DNA from: Candidatus Latescibacterota bacterium
Lineage (GTDB): Bacteria > Latescibacterota > UBA2968 > GCA-2709665
Assembly (NCBI GenBank): GCA_012271065.1
Contig: JAAXHE010000263.1
Span: 14,851-35,887 of the forward strand
Length of the DNA stretch: 21,037 nucleotides
Direction: 5' to 3'
Every line of letters starts with the position of its first letter. The first letter of the stretch is position 1. Below the pieces are notes generated by a model. The model searched no databases. It was not told the origin of the DNA and worked only from the letters and a program-made list of their open reading frames with translations. Positions 1 to 9,017 of this stretch are shown here, in pieces. The position numbers and the translations under genes are program-made.

Positions 1-27
1 GAGCGACTTTATCAACGGACTGATAAA
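1..27. repeat. End of a dispersed inverted-repeat element (partial copy)
   Basis: Read on the - strand, these 27 bases match positions 10397-10423 at 25 of 27 sites, around the core CAGTCCGTTGATRAAGTC. That second site is the left end of a complete 160-bp element near the tRNA gene. The rest of this copy lies outside the window, so its size and orientation cannot be judged. It sits about 70 bp upstream of the first gene of the + strand cluster. Confidence 0.65.
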
Positions 28-95
28 CGCCGGAGTACCGTCGGTCGGACACGCGCCCGATGCCGATCGCCGGAACCCGAAGGAAAGGACTCCCG

Positions 96-1658
96 ATGTC
101 CAGACTCCGGGACGTCAACACGACCGATATCGCCGACGCCATCCGCCTGGGCTGCCGCACCATGTGCAACGTGTTCAACGCGGACGACAACAATGTCCCC
201 TTCTTCAGTTCCAGGGTGCTCCCTGAAGCCCGGTTGAGCTTCAGTCCCGTGCACTCCGAGTCCCACGTTCCCGGGCGCCACCTTAACGCCTTGCTCAACG
301 CCGAAGACGCCATCGGGATCGAACTGGACGAACGCTGCATCGACAACCACGCTAACGCCGCCTTTCTTGCTTACGGGGGCCCGGTTGCGCTGCCGATCAA
401 CCGGGACGAAGTTGGCGGGCCTCAGGTCAACTACACACCGCATAACTGCCGGGAAGGATTTCATGCGTTGTACCCGCTGGTCCGTTTCCGGCATTCCGAA
501 CGCGCCCGTGAGATCGCCGAAGCCAGTATCCGCACGATTCCGAAATGCTGGAGTCCGGTAACCGGCTGGGACTACGATTACCTCGAAGGCGAACTCGGAC
601 TCAAGGTCCTTCGCTCCACCTTCGTCGTCGGGCTAGGACGGTCCATCGGGCCGCTCGTGAAGTATTATAAGGCAACCGGGTACGGCGCCGCACTCGACCT
701 GGCCATCGTCCTGAAAGACAAGGCGCTGGCGTATTTCAACGAAGACGGCGACTACAATCGGGAGACCTTCGGGGCGCATACCCACTCCACCACGTGCGTG
801 ATGTCTTCGCTTGCTCAGTTGGCCGAACTCACGTCGGACGCCCTGCTGATGGGCCGCGTGAAAGCCTTCTACGACAACGGCCTCCGTGAAATCAGCGATC
901 CGCTCGGTTGGGTGATCGAGAACAGCGGTGACGAAGCTCCTGCCGACAAGGGAGAAATCAACAACTCCGGAGACATTCTCGAAACCGCGCTGATCCTCGG
1001 TCGTTGGGGATATACCGGGTACTACGACGACGCCGAACGCATTCTGCGGTGCCACATTCTGCCGTCCCAACTGCGCGACATTTCATTTATCGACGATCCG
1101 CCCAACCCTGACGGAGATGACGGTAAACGGGACGTTGCCAACCGGCACCTGGGCGCTTTCGGCTTTCCGGCCCCCTACGGCCACCACCCGATCGGCGCGG
1201 AACACGTGAGCTTCAACATGGATATCGTGGGGGGCGGGGTGGGCTCACTCTGCGAAGCCTACCGGGAAACCGCACGAACCGACGACGCGGGCCACCGTGT
1301 CAATCTGCTGTTCGACCACGAAACGCCGTCCCTGACAATCGAGTCTCCATACACGCATCCGGCGCTGAGCGTGCGCGTAAAACGCGCCGGACCGCTATGG
1401 GTGCGTGTCCCTTCCTGGATGGAACCGTCAAAGATCAGCATCCAGGGTGCGACGGAAGCGCCGCGCCAGACGAACGGCTATCTCTACGTCGCCCGGCCCC
1501 CGCTCAACCGTCCGATCACGTTCGAGTTCCCACTCGTCGAAAGGGAAATCGTCCTGCGTCACCGCACCCGTCAGATACGTGTACGCCTGCAGGGAGACGC
1601 GGTTGCGGCGATGGACAACTTCGGCGCGGATCTGACGTTTTTCGATCCGTACGAATAA
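96..1658 (+). CDS. GH127/DUF1680-like glycoside hydrolase (putative)
   Basis: A protein of about 520 residues with no signal peptide, predicted cytoplasmic. The start at 96 is preferred because AGGAAAGGA (81-89) lies 6 nt upstream; an in-frame ATG at 60 would add 12 residues without a good site. The first two thirds look like an alpha-helical (alpha/alpha)6 barrel, and the last third has short beta motifs including LWVRVPSW near residue 440. That motif is typical of the C-terminal beta domain of GH127 beta-L-arabinofuranosidases. I do not see the cysteine cluster that holds zinc in characterised GH127 enzymes, so substrate and even catalytic activity are open. It is first in a run of five + strand genes, 88 bp ahead of an enolase-superfamily enzyme, which suggests sugar catabolism. 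It could also be an uncharacterised barrel protein related only in fold. Confidence 0.6.
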   Translation: MSRLRDVNTTDIADAIRLGCRTMCNVFNADDNNVPFFSSRVLPEARLSFSPVHSESHVPGRHLNALLNAEDAIGIELDERCIDNHANAAFLAYGGPVALPINRDEVGGPQVNYTPHNCREGFHALYPLVRFRHSERAREIAEASIRTIPKCWSPVTGWDYDYLEGELGLKVLRSTFVVGLGRSIGPLVKYYKATGYGAALDLAIVLKDKALAYFNEDGDYNRETFGAHTHSTTCVMSSLAQLAELTSDALLMGRVKAFYDNGLREISDPLGWVIENSGDEAPADKGEINNSGDILETALILGRWGYTGYYDDAERILRCHILPSQLRDISFIDDPPNPDGDDGKRDVANRHLGAFGFPAPYGHHPIGAEHVSFNMDIVGGGVGSLCEAYRETARTDDAGHRVNLLFDHETPSLTIESPYTHPALSVRVKRAGPLWVRVPSWMEPSKISIQGATEAPRQTNGYLYVARPPLNRPITFEFPLVEREIVLRHRTRQIRVRLQGDAVAAMDNFGADLTFFDPYE

Positions 1659-1746
1659 TCCCGCCACAACGCGGTCGGATCGCCAGGTTTGCAACCGAAT
1701 CAACCAGCAAGGCACGGACACCGTCGAGCCATTGAGAGGAGTCGGT

Positions 1747-2841
1747 TTGAAGATCACCCACGTCGAGGCCACCCCGATCCGCGTACCGCGCCCGCAGACC
1801 TTTACCAGCAGTCTTGGACGCAGCCTTGAAACCGAAAACGCGATTGTCGAAATCCGGACGGACGAAGGCATTACTGGGATCGGCGAAGTCTGCAGCATCT
1901 GGGACCGCAAGGGCCGGGGACAGGCCGAAGACATCAACGATCTGCTGGCAGAGGCCCTATCGGGCCGGGACCCGTTCCGCATCGCGGAAATCCACGCCCT
2001 GATGAACAGCCTGCTGCACCGCTCCGAACCCGCGAAGGCCGGCGTGGACATGGCCCTCTACGACATCGTCGGCAAGGCACTGAACACCCCGGTTTACAAT
2101 CTGCTTGGCGGGCGGGTCCATGATCGCGTTCTACTCAGCCATTCGCTCTCCATGGGCCAACCGGATCAGGTGGCCGAGCAGGCCGCCTCTCTGGCGATGC
2201 AGGGATACGGGACGCTCAAGGCAAAAATCGGCATGGATGCAGACGCCGATCTTGCCACCGTCGAGGCCATCCGTAAACGCGTGGGGAACGACGTCGTACT
2301 GCGCGTGGACGCCAACATGGGCTGGCGCAATGCCAAAGAGGCCGTGCGCAACATCAAATCCCTCGAACCCTGCCGGCTCGAACTGGTGGAACAACCCCTG
2401 CATTTCAGCGATCTGGAGGGTCTGCGGCACATCCGGGATCACGTGGATACGCCCATTATGGCCGACGAGAGTGTCTGGACGCCGGCAGACGCCATGGCCT
2501 GCATCAGGGCCGGCGCCGTGGACGTCTTCAATGTTTACGTGGCCGAAGCCGGGGGGATCTACCCCGCTGCGCAGATCTTCGCCATCGCCGAAGCAGCCCG
2601 CCTGCCCTGCATCATCGGCAGCATGCCTGAGCTCGGCATCGGGACTTCCGCACAGGCCCACCTCGCGTTTGCCATGCGAAACCTGGGTTATGCCAGCGAC
2701 GTAAACGGCTTTGTCTATCACGCGGACGACGTCATCGTCGAAACCCTGCGAATTGAAGACGGTCATCTTCTGCCACCCCCCGGACCCGGGCTGGGCGTAA
2801 ACCTGGACCGGGACAAGATTGACAGGTATCGAATCGGGTGA
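1747..2841 (+). CDS. Mandelate racemase/muconate lactonizing enzyme family protein
   Basis: An enolase-superfamily enzyme of 364 residues, the usual length. These enzymes remove a proton alpha to a carboxylate and then dehydrate, racemise or cycloisomerise the substrate. A TTG start at 1747 is chosen because GAGAGGA (1734-1740) lies 6 nt upstream and the protein then begins KITHVEA, as in relatives; an in-frame TTG at 1732 has no such site. The KxK motif is K158-A-K160, and the metal ligands are D188 (RVDAN), E215 (VEQP) and D240 or E241 (ADES). At the strand-six position where the MLE subgroup has its second lysine, the sequence is NVYVAEAGG, giving Tyr264 in place of Lys. Dipeptide epimerase or typical muconate cycloisomerase activity is therefore unlikely; a sugar-acid or hydroxyproline-type dehydratase/epimerase is possible. 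It lies 50 bp ahead of the ceramidase-family gene. Confidence 0.88.
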   Translation: MKITHVEATPIRVPRPQTFTSSLGRSLETENAIVEIRTDEGITGIGEVCSIWDRKGRGQAEDINDLLAEALSGRDPFRIAEIHALMNSLLHRSEPAKAGVDMALYDIVGKALNTPVYNLLGGRVHDRVLLSHSLSMGQPDQVAEQAASLAMQGYGTLKAKIGMDADADLATVEAIRKRVGNDVVLRVDANMGWRNAKEAVRNIKSLEPCRLELVEQPLHFSDLEGLRHIRDHVDTPIMADESVWTPADAMACIRAGAVDVFNVYVAEAGGIYPAAQIFAIAEAARLPCIIGSMPELGIGTSAQAHLAFAMRNLGYASDVNGFVYHADDVIVETLRIEDGHLLPPPGPGLGVNLDRDKIDRYRIG

Positions 2842-2891
2842 ACCCGGTACGGCGAATACCGCAATAGTCCAACGGACCAACGGAGTACATC

Positions 2892-4226
2892 ATGTCTACC
2901 GCCAGAGCCGGGTGGTCGGAAATTGAAACCACCCCGCCGCTCGGATTGCCCATGGGAGGGCGCGGCCCTCGTTTCACGCCCGGAAGAGAGGTCCTCGATC
3001 CGCTTATTGCGCAGGCCGCTGTCCTGGAAGATTCCGGGGGCAACCGGACACTCTGGATCTCCGTGGACCTCGTGGGGCTGTCGCCGGTTATCGCGGAACC
3101 TCTCAGATATGACCTCTCCGCACTCACCGGCATTCCCATCGAAGCCGTAATCCTGAATTATTCCCACACCCACAGCGGCCCGATGGGCGGCTTCGAAGGC
3201 TACGCCACGCCATTGTCTAAACCGCGCGAACTCCATACGTACGACGAGTCCCTGTGCCGAAACATCATTCACGTCGCGCTTGCGGCAGTGGAAAACCTGC
3301 AACCGGTTACGGTGACCGAATACCGGGGCGCGTCGGCGGTGGGCATCAACCGCCGAAGAAAGGGCCCGTCCGGAGAGACCGGAATGGGTCCGGATCCGGA
3401 TGGGGCACACAACCCGGACCTATGGCTGATCGACGTTTCCGCGCTGGACGGCGGCGACCGGTGCGTGGTTTTCAGCTACGGATGTCACCCAGTCATTGTC
3501 TACGGTTACGCGTGGGACGGCATCTCGGCCGACTTTCCGGGTGTCTGCCGCAATACGCTTCGATCAGAACTCGGCGCAAACGTGCATTGCCAATTCATCC
3601 AGGGCCTCGCAGGCAACGTCAGACCCCGTGTCCTGGCCGATCTGATCCGTGGCAGATTCCGCAAGTCGACGCCCGCCGACCCGGTGACCGCGGGAACGGA
3701 ACTCGCGGGCGACGTTGTCCGGTCGCTTCGTAGCGCAGGCACGAGGCTGGATCTGGATATCGCCGCCGCTCAGGGTCGATTCCTCGCCCCGCGCGATCAG
3801 AAAAAAATACCGCCCGCGGACCACTGGCGATCGCTGTCGGCTTCGGACGACGAACTCAGCCGGAATCTCGGCGGCTACTGGATCGAGCGGCTCGAGAGCG
3901 GTATTCCACCGGTGAAGGCGGTGCCCTGGCCCGTCGGTCTGATACGCCTTGCAGAGGAGCGCCGGATCGCCTGGATTGCGGGAGAGGTCCTTGCCGAATG
4001 GCTTGGCCTCGTGAGAGCATGGCTGAACGACCCGGGCCTGATCGCCTGGGGCTACTGCCAGGAAGGACGCGGTTATCTTCCAACGGACGAACTTCTGCCC
4101 GAAGGAGGCTACGAAGTCGACCGCGCCAACACGTACACCACCACCGGTCCGGGTCCCTTCGCCGAAGGACTCAACGCGTCGGCCCGGCAGACCTTTCTGT
4201 CGCTGGCCCGTCAACTCCAGGCCTGA
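2892..4226 (+). CDS. Neutral/alkaline ceramidase-family hydrolase
   Basis: A protein of 444 residues with the opening TTPPLGLPMGGRG and the signature SHTHSGP (residues 91-97), the marks of the neutral/alkaline non-lysosomal ceramidase N-terminal domain. In characterised ceramidases the HTH histidines and a later histidine (here H199 in YGCHP) bind zinc. The nucleophilic serine normally found in a GDxSP-like motif is absent: the matching stretch is LAGNVRPR. No signal peptide is visible and the C-terminal immunoglobulin-like domain of true ceramidases is missing, so the substrate is probably a smaller amide or ester. GGAG (2882-2885) lies 6 nt before the ATG. It is 79 bp upstream of the gamma-glutamyltransferase-like gene. 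A broken relative lies at 9500-10272 on the other strand. Confidence 0.85.
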   Translation: MSTARAGWSEIETTPPLGLPMGGRGPRFTPGREVLDPLIAQAAVLEDSGGNRTLWISVDLVGLSPVIAEPLRYDLSALTGIPIEAVILNYSHTHSGPMGGFEGYATPLSKPRELHTYDESLCRNIIHVALAAVENLQPVTVTEYRGASAVGINRRRKGPSGETGMGPDPDGAHNPDLWLIDVSALDGGDRCVVFSYGCHPVIVYGYAWDGISADFPGVCRNTLRSELGANVHCQFIQGLAGNVRPRVLADLIRGRFRKSTPADPVTAGTELAGDVVRSLRSAGTRLDLDIAAAQGRFLAPRDQKKIPPADHWRSLSASDDELSRNLGGYWIERLESGIPPVKAVPWPVGLIRLAEERRIAWIAGEVLAEWLGLVRAWLNDPGLIAWGYCQEGRGYLPTDELLPEGGYEVDRANTYTTTGPGPFAEGLNASARQTFLSLARQLQA

Positions 4227-4305
4227 CACTTCTCCAGCCCGGCCTCCGGAATGCCTGTGACAACACCCAACCCGACAGCCGTTTACCCCTGACTGCACCA
4301 TCGAC

Positions 4306-6003
4306 ATGCCCGCAAACTGGCGCAACAGAGCCGCCGCGCCCTTTGAGCCCCGGAAGCTGCCGGCAGCCGGATCGCGCGGCGTGGTTGCCGCCAATCATCC
4401 GATCGGCTCCGCCGCAGGCGCACAGATGTTTGCTCTGGGCGGGAATGCCATCGACGCCGCGGTGGCCGCGCTCTTCGCCCTCAACGTCGTCGAGCCACAA
4501 ATGGTAGGCCTCTTCGGCGCGGGCTGGATCAACATCCGCCTCGCCGACGGCACGCCCGTCATTCTGGACACGTATGCCTGCGCCCCTGCCGCGGCAGCGC
4601 CGGGCATGTATGCGCCCGTTTCCGACACGTGGCCGGACTACATGCGGGCTGAAAACGACGCCAACAAAGTAGGCCCGCTGGCCATCGGGGTTCCGGGCGC
4701 GCTGAAGGGATGGTGCGAGGCGCTCAGGCGCTGGGGCGAGCTGGACCTGAAGACCGTCATTCAGCCTGCGATCCAGGTTGCCGAGAACGGATTTCCCGTC
4801 AGCCTGTTTCTGGCCGAATCCGTGGCGCAGAATGAGCGGCATCTGAGCCAATTTCCCGAAACAGCCCGCATTTTTCTGCCCAAAGGCCGGCCCCTTGCGG
4901 CGGGCGCCCGGCTTGTTCAGTCCGATCTCGCCGCGTCCCTGCGGGACATCGCCGATGGAGGTCCCGACGCACTCTATTACGGCCCGCTTGGAAAGAGAAT
5001 CGTCGGTCACATCCAGGAAAGCGGCGGCGTCCTCACCATGGAAGATCTGGCCGCCTATCGCGCCGTGCGGCGCAGCGCGGTCAGAGGAACATACCGTGGA
5101 TACGAACTCTCTGTCCCGTCGCCTCCCTGCTCCGGCGGCGTACACCTGCTTCAGATCCTCAATCTGCTGGAAGGATTCGACGTCGCAGATCTCGGATTCG
5201 GCACGGCGGACGGCATCCACGTCCTCGCCGAATGCTTCAAGATCGCCTTTGCCGATCGCGCGAAACACATGGGCGACCCGCAGCATTTCGACGTGCCGGT
5301 CAAATGGCTGGTATCAAAGACCTATGGAGCGCAACGACGCGAGGAGATCAACCTGGCGGAAGCGGCCCGTGTCGACGCGGGAATTCCGCCCTCGGCCGAA
5401 TCCGAGTGTACCACCCACGTGACCGCCGCGGACGCGGCCGGCAACGTGGCCGCCATGACCCAGACCATCAACGAAGCATTCGGCTGCAAGGCAATTGCCC
5501 CGGGAACGGGCTTGCTCCTGAACAACAATATGGCCCTCTTCGACCCTCACCCCGGTATGGCCAACTCGGTCGGACCCTACCGGCGTATGCTCAGCAGCAA
5601 CACGCCCACCATTGTAACCAGAAACGGCGAGCCCTGTTTCGCGTTGGGCGCCCCCGGCGGCGTGCGCATCTTTCCCGCCGTACTGCAGGCCATCGTCAAC
5701 CTTGTCGACCACGGAATGACCCTGCAGGAAGCGGTTGAAGCCCCCAGGGTATGGACCCAGGGCCAGGAGCTGGAAATCGAACCCGTCATTCCCCGCGAGG
5801 TAAGAACCCGGCTCACCGCCCGCGGTCACGACGTACGCGAAGTCAACACCGTTGCCGGAGGGATGAACGGCGTCGTCTACGATCACACCACCGGGACCAT
5901 CTCAGGCGCCGCCTGCTGGCGCGCCGACGGGTCCCCAGTTGCCGTAGCAGGCGGACCGGCGCGCCCCGGAATCCGGTTCAGACCAGACGCTGGCCGGACG
6001 TAA
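4306..6003 (+). CDS. Gamma-glutamyltransferase-like Ntn hydrolase
   Basis: A protein of 565 residues, the length of the GGT family. These proteins cleave themselves into two subunits, and the new N-terminal threonine transfers or hydrolyses gamma-glutamyl (or acyl-amide) groups. The catalytic residue is Thr369 in CTTHVTAAD, followed by DAAGN and by LLLNNNM, which fits the glutamate-binding region. The N terminus opens with the family's GVVAANHPIGSAAG and has no signal peptide or lipobox, unlike periplasmic GGT, so a cytoplasmic amidase or acylase role is likely. The ATG at 4306 is the first possible start after an in-frame stop near 4258, yet no convincing Shine-Dalgarno precedes it. It sits between the ceramidase-family gene and the heparinase-like gene. 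Glutathione need not be its substrate. Confidence 0.88.
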   Translation: MPANWRNRAAAPFEPRKLPAAGSRGVVAANHPIGSAAGAQMFALGGNAIDAAVAALFALNVVEPQMVGLFGAGWINIRLADGTPVILDTYACAPAAAAPGMYAPVSDTWPDYMRAENDANKVGPLAIGVPGALKGWCEALRRWGELDLKTVIQPAIQVAENGFPVSLFLAESVAQNERHLSQFPETARIFLPKGRPLAAGARLVQSDLAASLRDIADGGPDALYYGPLGKRIVGHIQESGGVLTMEDLAAYRAVRRSAVRGTYRGYELSVPSPPCSGGVHLLQILNLLEGFDVADLGFGTADGIHVLAECFKIAFADRAKHMGDPQHFDVPVKWLVSKTYGAQRREEINLAEAARVDAGIPPSAESECTTHVTAADAAGNVAAMTQTINEAFGCKAIAPGTGLLLNNNMALFDPHPGMANSVGPYRRMLSSNTPTIVTRNGEPCFALGAPGGVRIFPAVLQAIVNLVDHGMTLQEAVEAPRVWTQGQELEIEPVIPREVRTRLTARGHDVREVNTVAGGMNGVVYDHTTGTISGAACWRADGSPVAVAGGPARPGIRFRPDAGRT

Positions 6004-6116
6004 CGTCGAACATCGCGTAAATTTCCCGCCGCCGAACCCGGGAAGCTGCATCGACAGCACGTGAAAAGCAGCGCTCTTCAATACTCTGGAAACTGAATGG
6101 GGGAGACCTTCTCGTC

Positions 6117-8876
6117 ATGTGTGACTGGCTGGAAACCTGGCACGGCGAATTCGATATCGAGGAGATGCTGGATACCGGCCGATGGGAACGATACCGGTCT
6201 CACGTCGAGCATCCCGCGACCATCTTCTCACAAAGCGATATCGACCGCGCCAGGGAAAACGTCTCCGACCACCCGTGGGCAAGAAAGGCGCTTGAGACCC
6301 TTCTGGAAAGAGTCGAAGCTGCCGGGAAGGTTACCGTGGAGTGGGCGCGGACCTATGTGCCGTCGACGACCCCTTACTCACCCCATTTTACCATGTGTCC
6401 GAAGTGCGAGTTCGCGCCAATGCATGGCGCCTACGACTGGCATCCTGGCGACCCGGCACACATCCGGTGCAAGGGATGCGGTACCGTCTATCCCAACGAC
6501 GAATATCCGGAAGACGTGGTTTTTCAAAGCCGCTTCGACCCCCGGCAGAATATCACACTATACGGCGGCAAGTCGTGGCAGGCCTATGGATATGCGGCCA
6601 TCCACTCCAGCTTCTCCGGACATGCCCGAATCCACCAGTGCAGGCACGCGGCGAACACAGCGGAAGACCTGGCGCTGGCTTACGCGCTGACCGGAATACG
6701 GGACTACGCGTCGAGCGCAGCGTCTATCCTGAAACGGTTTGCCGACGTCCATCCCGCGTATCTTGTACACTCCTCGTACGGCGACATTGCGGATTTCGAT
6801 CCGAAGGTCGCAGCAACCCGGGTCGACAATCTGCCCGAAGACGAGTGGTGTCCGCCGGGTAACAGGCCGAACCGGAAGCTCCATCCCGGATACTGGGCCG
6901 TGCTGCGCTGGGGTTCCTCCGGAGGAATGGAAGGCGCCTCTCTGCAGAAACTCATCCTTGCCTACGACCTGGTGGCCGAAACCCTCTCAGACGCGGAAAA
7001 ACGGCATATCGAGCACGACCTGTTCCTCGACGCGGCCGTGATGCTCTTCTCCGACGAAGTTATCAACAACAAGACCGGAATGAACCGTTGCGCCGTGGGC
7101 CTTATCGGAATCGTCTGCGGCGACCCTCTGCTGATCCGTTTCGGTCTCGACGGCTTTGTGAGAGCCGTGAGGGACTGGTGGCTGCCCGACGGGGGAACAC
7201 CGGAGTCAATCGGATACGCGGGCATGATGCTCTCCGGCATCTGGCGGCTCGCCGAAGCCCTGAAGCGCTATTCCGATCCGGACGGCGTGGATCTTCCGCC
7301 GGCGCCTCTGCATCGAGTAGACCTTTACAGATGGCCCCGCTACCGGGCAGTCTGGCAGAACATGGCCCGTCCGCTTCTGCCGGACCTGAATTATCCTCTG
7401 CTGGCGGACAACAGGCTTCCCTGCCACCTCTCCGCCATGTTCGCCGACGTCCTCGCGCGCAACTACCCGACCGAAAACAACCGCATGCTTCAACGGGACA
7501 TTGCCGGGACAGAACGCTGCTATGCCGGCCGCATCGCACAGTTCTGGTACGGCGGCAACCTGGACACGGCGGCCGCCTTCTACCGGCAGTCCGTCGCACT
7601 GCCGGATCAGCCACCCCGGTTCACGGACGATCTGGGGCCCCACCTGAACATCGGAACCCAGCGCAGGGGAAACCGGGGCAACGGCAGCGCCGTCATCCTT
7701 TACGGTGCGGACTTCAAAGGCCACCACCACCACGACCATCTGAATCTTTACTATTGGAAGGAGGGTCGTGAGTTGCTCACCGATCTCGGCTATCTGTGGG
7801 ATATGGAAGACCTCCGTTACGGAGTCAACCGTACCTTCGCGCACAATCTGGTGCTGGTTGACGGTGATGAGCAGGCAACGCGCGGCCGCCGGGCAACCTT
7901 TCAACTCTTTTCGGCATGTGCGCACGCGAAGGTGATGGAGGCCTCTTCCAACGTCTATCCGAACACCTCGGTCTACCGCCGGACGATCGCCACCGTCGAC
8001 AGCGGACAAGAGGAGTACATTGTGGATATCTTCCGCGTCCGGGGCGGCGGCCGACACGACTGGGTCATGCACGGACCTGACCGTTCACTCGCGATCTCCG
8101 GTATACGGACCAGCCCGACAGACGAAGAGATTTACGATCTCGCGCAGACACGTCACGGTCAATCGGTATCCCCCTGGTCCGCCGCGTGGACTCCCCGCGA
8201 CGGGACGCATTTCCGCGTACACTTCCCGGCATGCGAAGCCGAACAGGTATTTATTGGAGATGGATTCGGACAGCGTAAAGCCCGCGACCGGGGGGCGACC
8301 ATCCCGTACCTCCTGCGCCGGCTAAATAACCGGGACAGTACGTTCGTAACGGTGTATTCCGTTGGTGACGCCGTCAGATCCGTACGCATACTCTACCTGG
8401 ACCCAACCACACTCGCGACCGTCGTCGAGGTCACCACGAACACGGGGAGAGATGTGTTGATCAGCGCCGGCTGCGGACAGACTCCCGAAGTTATACGACG
8501 GGACGAGCTCCAACTGAGTTTCAGTGGCCGATTCGGCTTCATCTCCGGTGATGACGCCTGGCTGGTGGGCGGCACATGCCTTCAACACGGCGAAATCTCC
8601 CTCAAGCAAGACTTCGCGGCACTGTCCGGTCCCGTCCTGGAGACTTTCGTGACCGACGACGAATCCGGTCTCGTGACCACCGGCGAAGCGCCCGGGTTCC
8701 GTAACCTGGAGGGCAGACACATCTTCGTAACCGAAGATGGAAATAGGATCCGGGCCTATCCGGTTCTCGGGCTCACGGAGTCCGGAAGAAAACCGGTGCT
8801 GGTTACACGTCGCGGCGACCGGGGTTACGATATCCGGGACGGCAAGTCGTGGATGGCCTGGCTGGATACATGTTGA
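6117..8876 (+). CDS. Heparinase II/III-like polysaccharide lyase
   Basis: A large protein of 919 residues. An N-terminal helical toroid is followed by a beta-sandwich, the layout of heparinase II/III and alginate lyases that cleave uronic-acid-containing polysaccharides by beta-elimination. The hallmark is GADFKGHHHHDHLNL, with histidines 536-539, Asp540 and His541, in place of the more usual GHYDKLNL; it is followed by GRELLTDLGY. Near the N terminus C94-x-x-C97 and C118-x-x-C121 form a zinc-ribbon-like pair. No signal peptide is seen: the protein begins MCDWLETWHGEFDIEEM. The start has GGGGGAG (6099-6105) 11 nt upstream. It ends the + strand cluster. The substrate cannot be read from the sequence; glycosaminoglycan-like or alginate-like polymers are candidates. 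Confidence 0.82.
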   Translation: MCDWLETWHGEFDIEEMLDTGRWERYRSHVEHPATIFSQSDIDRARENVSDHPWARKALETLLERVEAAGKVTVEWARTYVPSTTPYSPHFTMCPKCEFAPMHGAYDWHPGDPAHIRCKGCGTVYPNDEYPEDVVFQSRFDPRQNITLYGGKSWQAYGYAAIHSSFSGHARIHQCRHAANTAEDLALAYALTGIRDYASSAASILKRFADVHPAYLVHSSYGDIADFDPKVAATRVDNLPEDEWCPPGNRPNRKLHPGYWAVLRWGSSGGMEGASLQKLILAYDLVAETLSDAEKRHIEHDLFLDAAVMLFSDEVINNKTGMNRCAVGLIGIVCGDPLLIRFGLDGFVRAVRDWWLPDGGTPESIGYAGMMLSGIWRLAEALKRYSDPDGVDLPPAPLHRVDLYRWPRYRAVWQNMARPLLPDLNYPLLADNRLPCHLSAMFADVLARNYPTENNRMLQRDIAGTERCYAGRIAQFWYGGNLDTAAAFYRQSVALPDQPPRFTDDLGPHLNIGTQRRGNRGNGSAVILYGADFKGHHHHDHLNLYYWKEGRELLTDLGYLWDMEDLRYGVNRTFAHNLVLVDGDEQATRGRRATFQLFSACAHAKVMEASSNVYPNTSVYRRTIATVDSGQEEYIVDIFRVRGGGRHDWVMHGPDRSLAISGIRTSPTDEEIYDLAQTRHGQSVSPWSAAWTPRDGTHFRVHFPACEAEQVFIGDGFGQRKARDRGATIPYLLRRLNNRDSTFVTVYSVGDAVRSVRILYLDPTTLATVVEVTTNTGRDVLISAGCGQTPEVIRRDELQLSFSGRFGFISGDDAWLVGGTCLQHGEISLKQDFAALSGPVLETFVTDDESGLVTTGEAPGFRNLEGRHIFVTEDGNRIRAYPVLGLTESGRKPVLVTRRGDRGYDIRDGKSWMAWLDTC

Positions 8877-8918
8877 ACACCGGAACGGGCGGCGGGCTGC
8901 AACGCACAGCGGACGCCG

Positions 8919-8934
8919 GGTGGTTCGAACCGCC
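8919..8934. repeat. Short palindrome downstream of the heparinase-like gene
   Basis: GGTGGTTCGAACCGCC is a near-perfect 16-bp inverted repeat lying between the heparinase-like gene and the small exported protein. No T-tract follows it, so it is not a standard terminator. It could be an mRNA hairpin or a protein-binding site, and it could be chance in GC-rich DNA. Confidence 0.3.
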
Positions 8935-9017
8935 GTATCCGGGAACTTCGAACGGACGGAAGCGTTTCAGGGTTATACCCCTTTGTCGTCCTTCATTTCC
9001 GGCAGGAGGCCTCGGTG

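Noticed and set aside
4251..4292. A 13-codon frame between the ceramidase-family and GGT-like genes
   Set aside because: It has no convincing ribosome site and no repeated regulatory codons, and it is not needed to explain the spacing.
4171..5286. A 371-codon - strand frame opposite the GGT-like gene
   Set aside because: It is long only because of GC-rich codon bias; it has no family motif and lies fully antisense to a gene with a clear catalytic motif.
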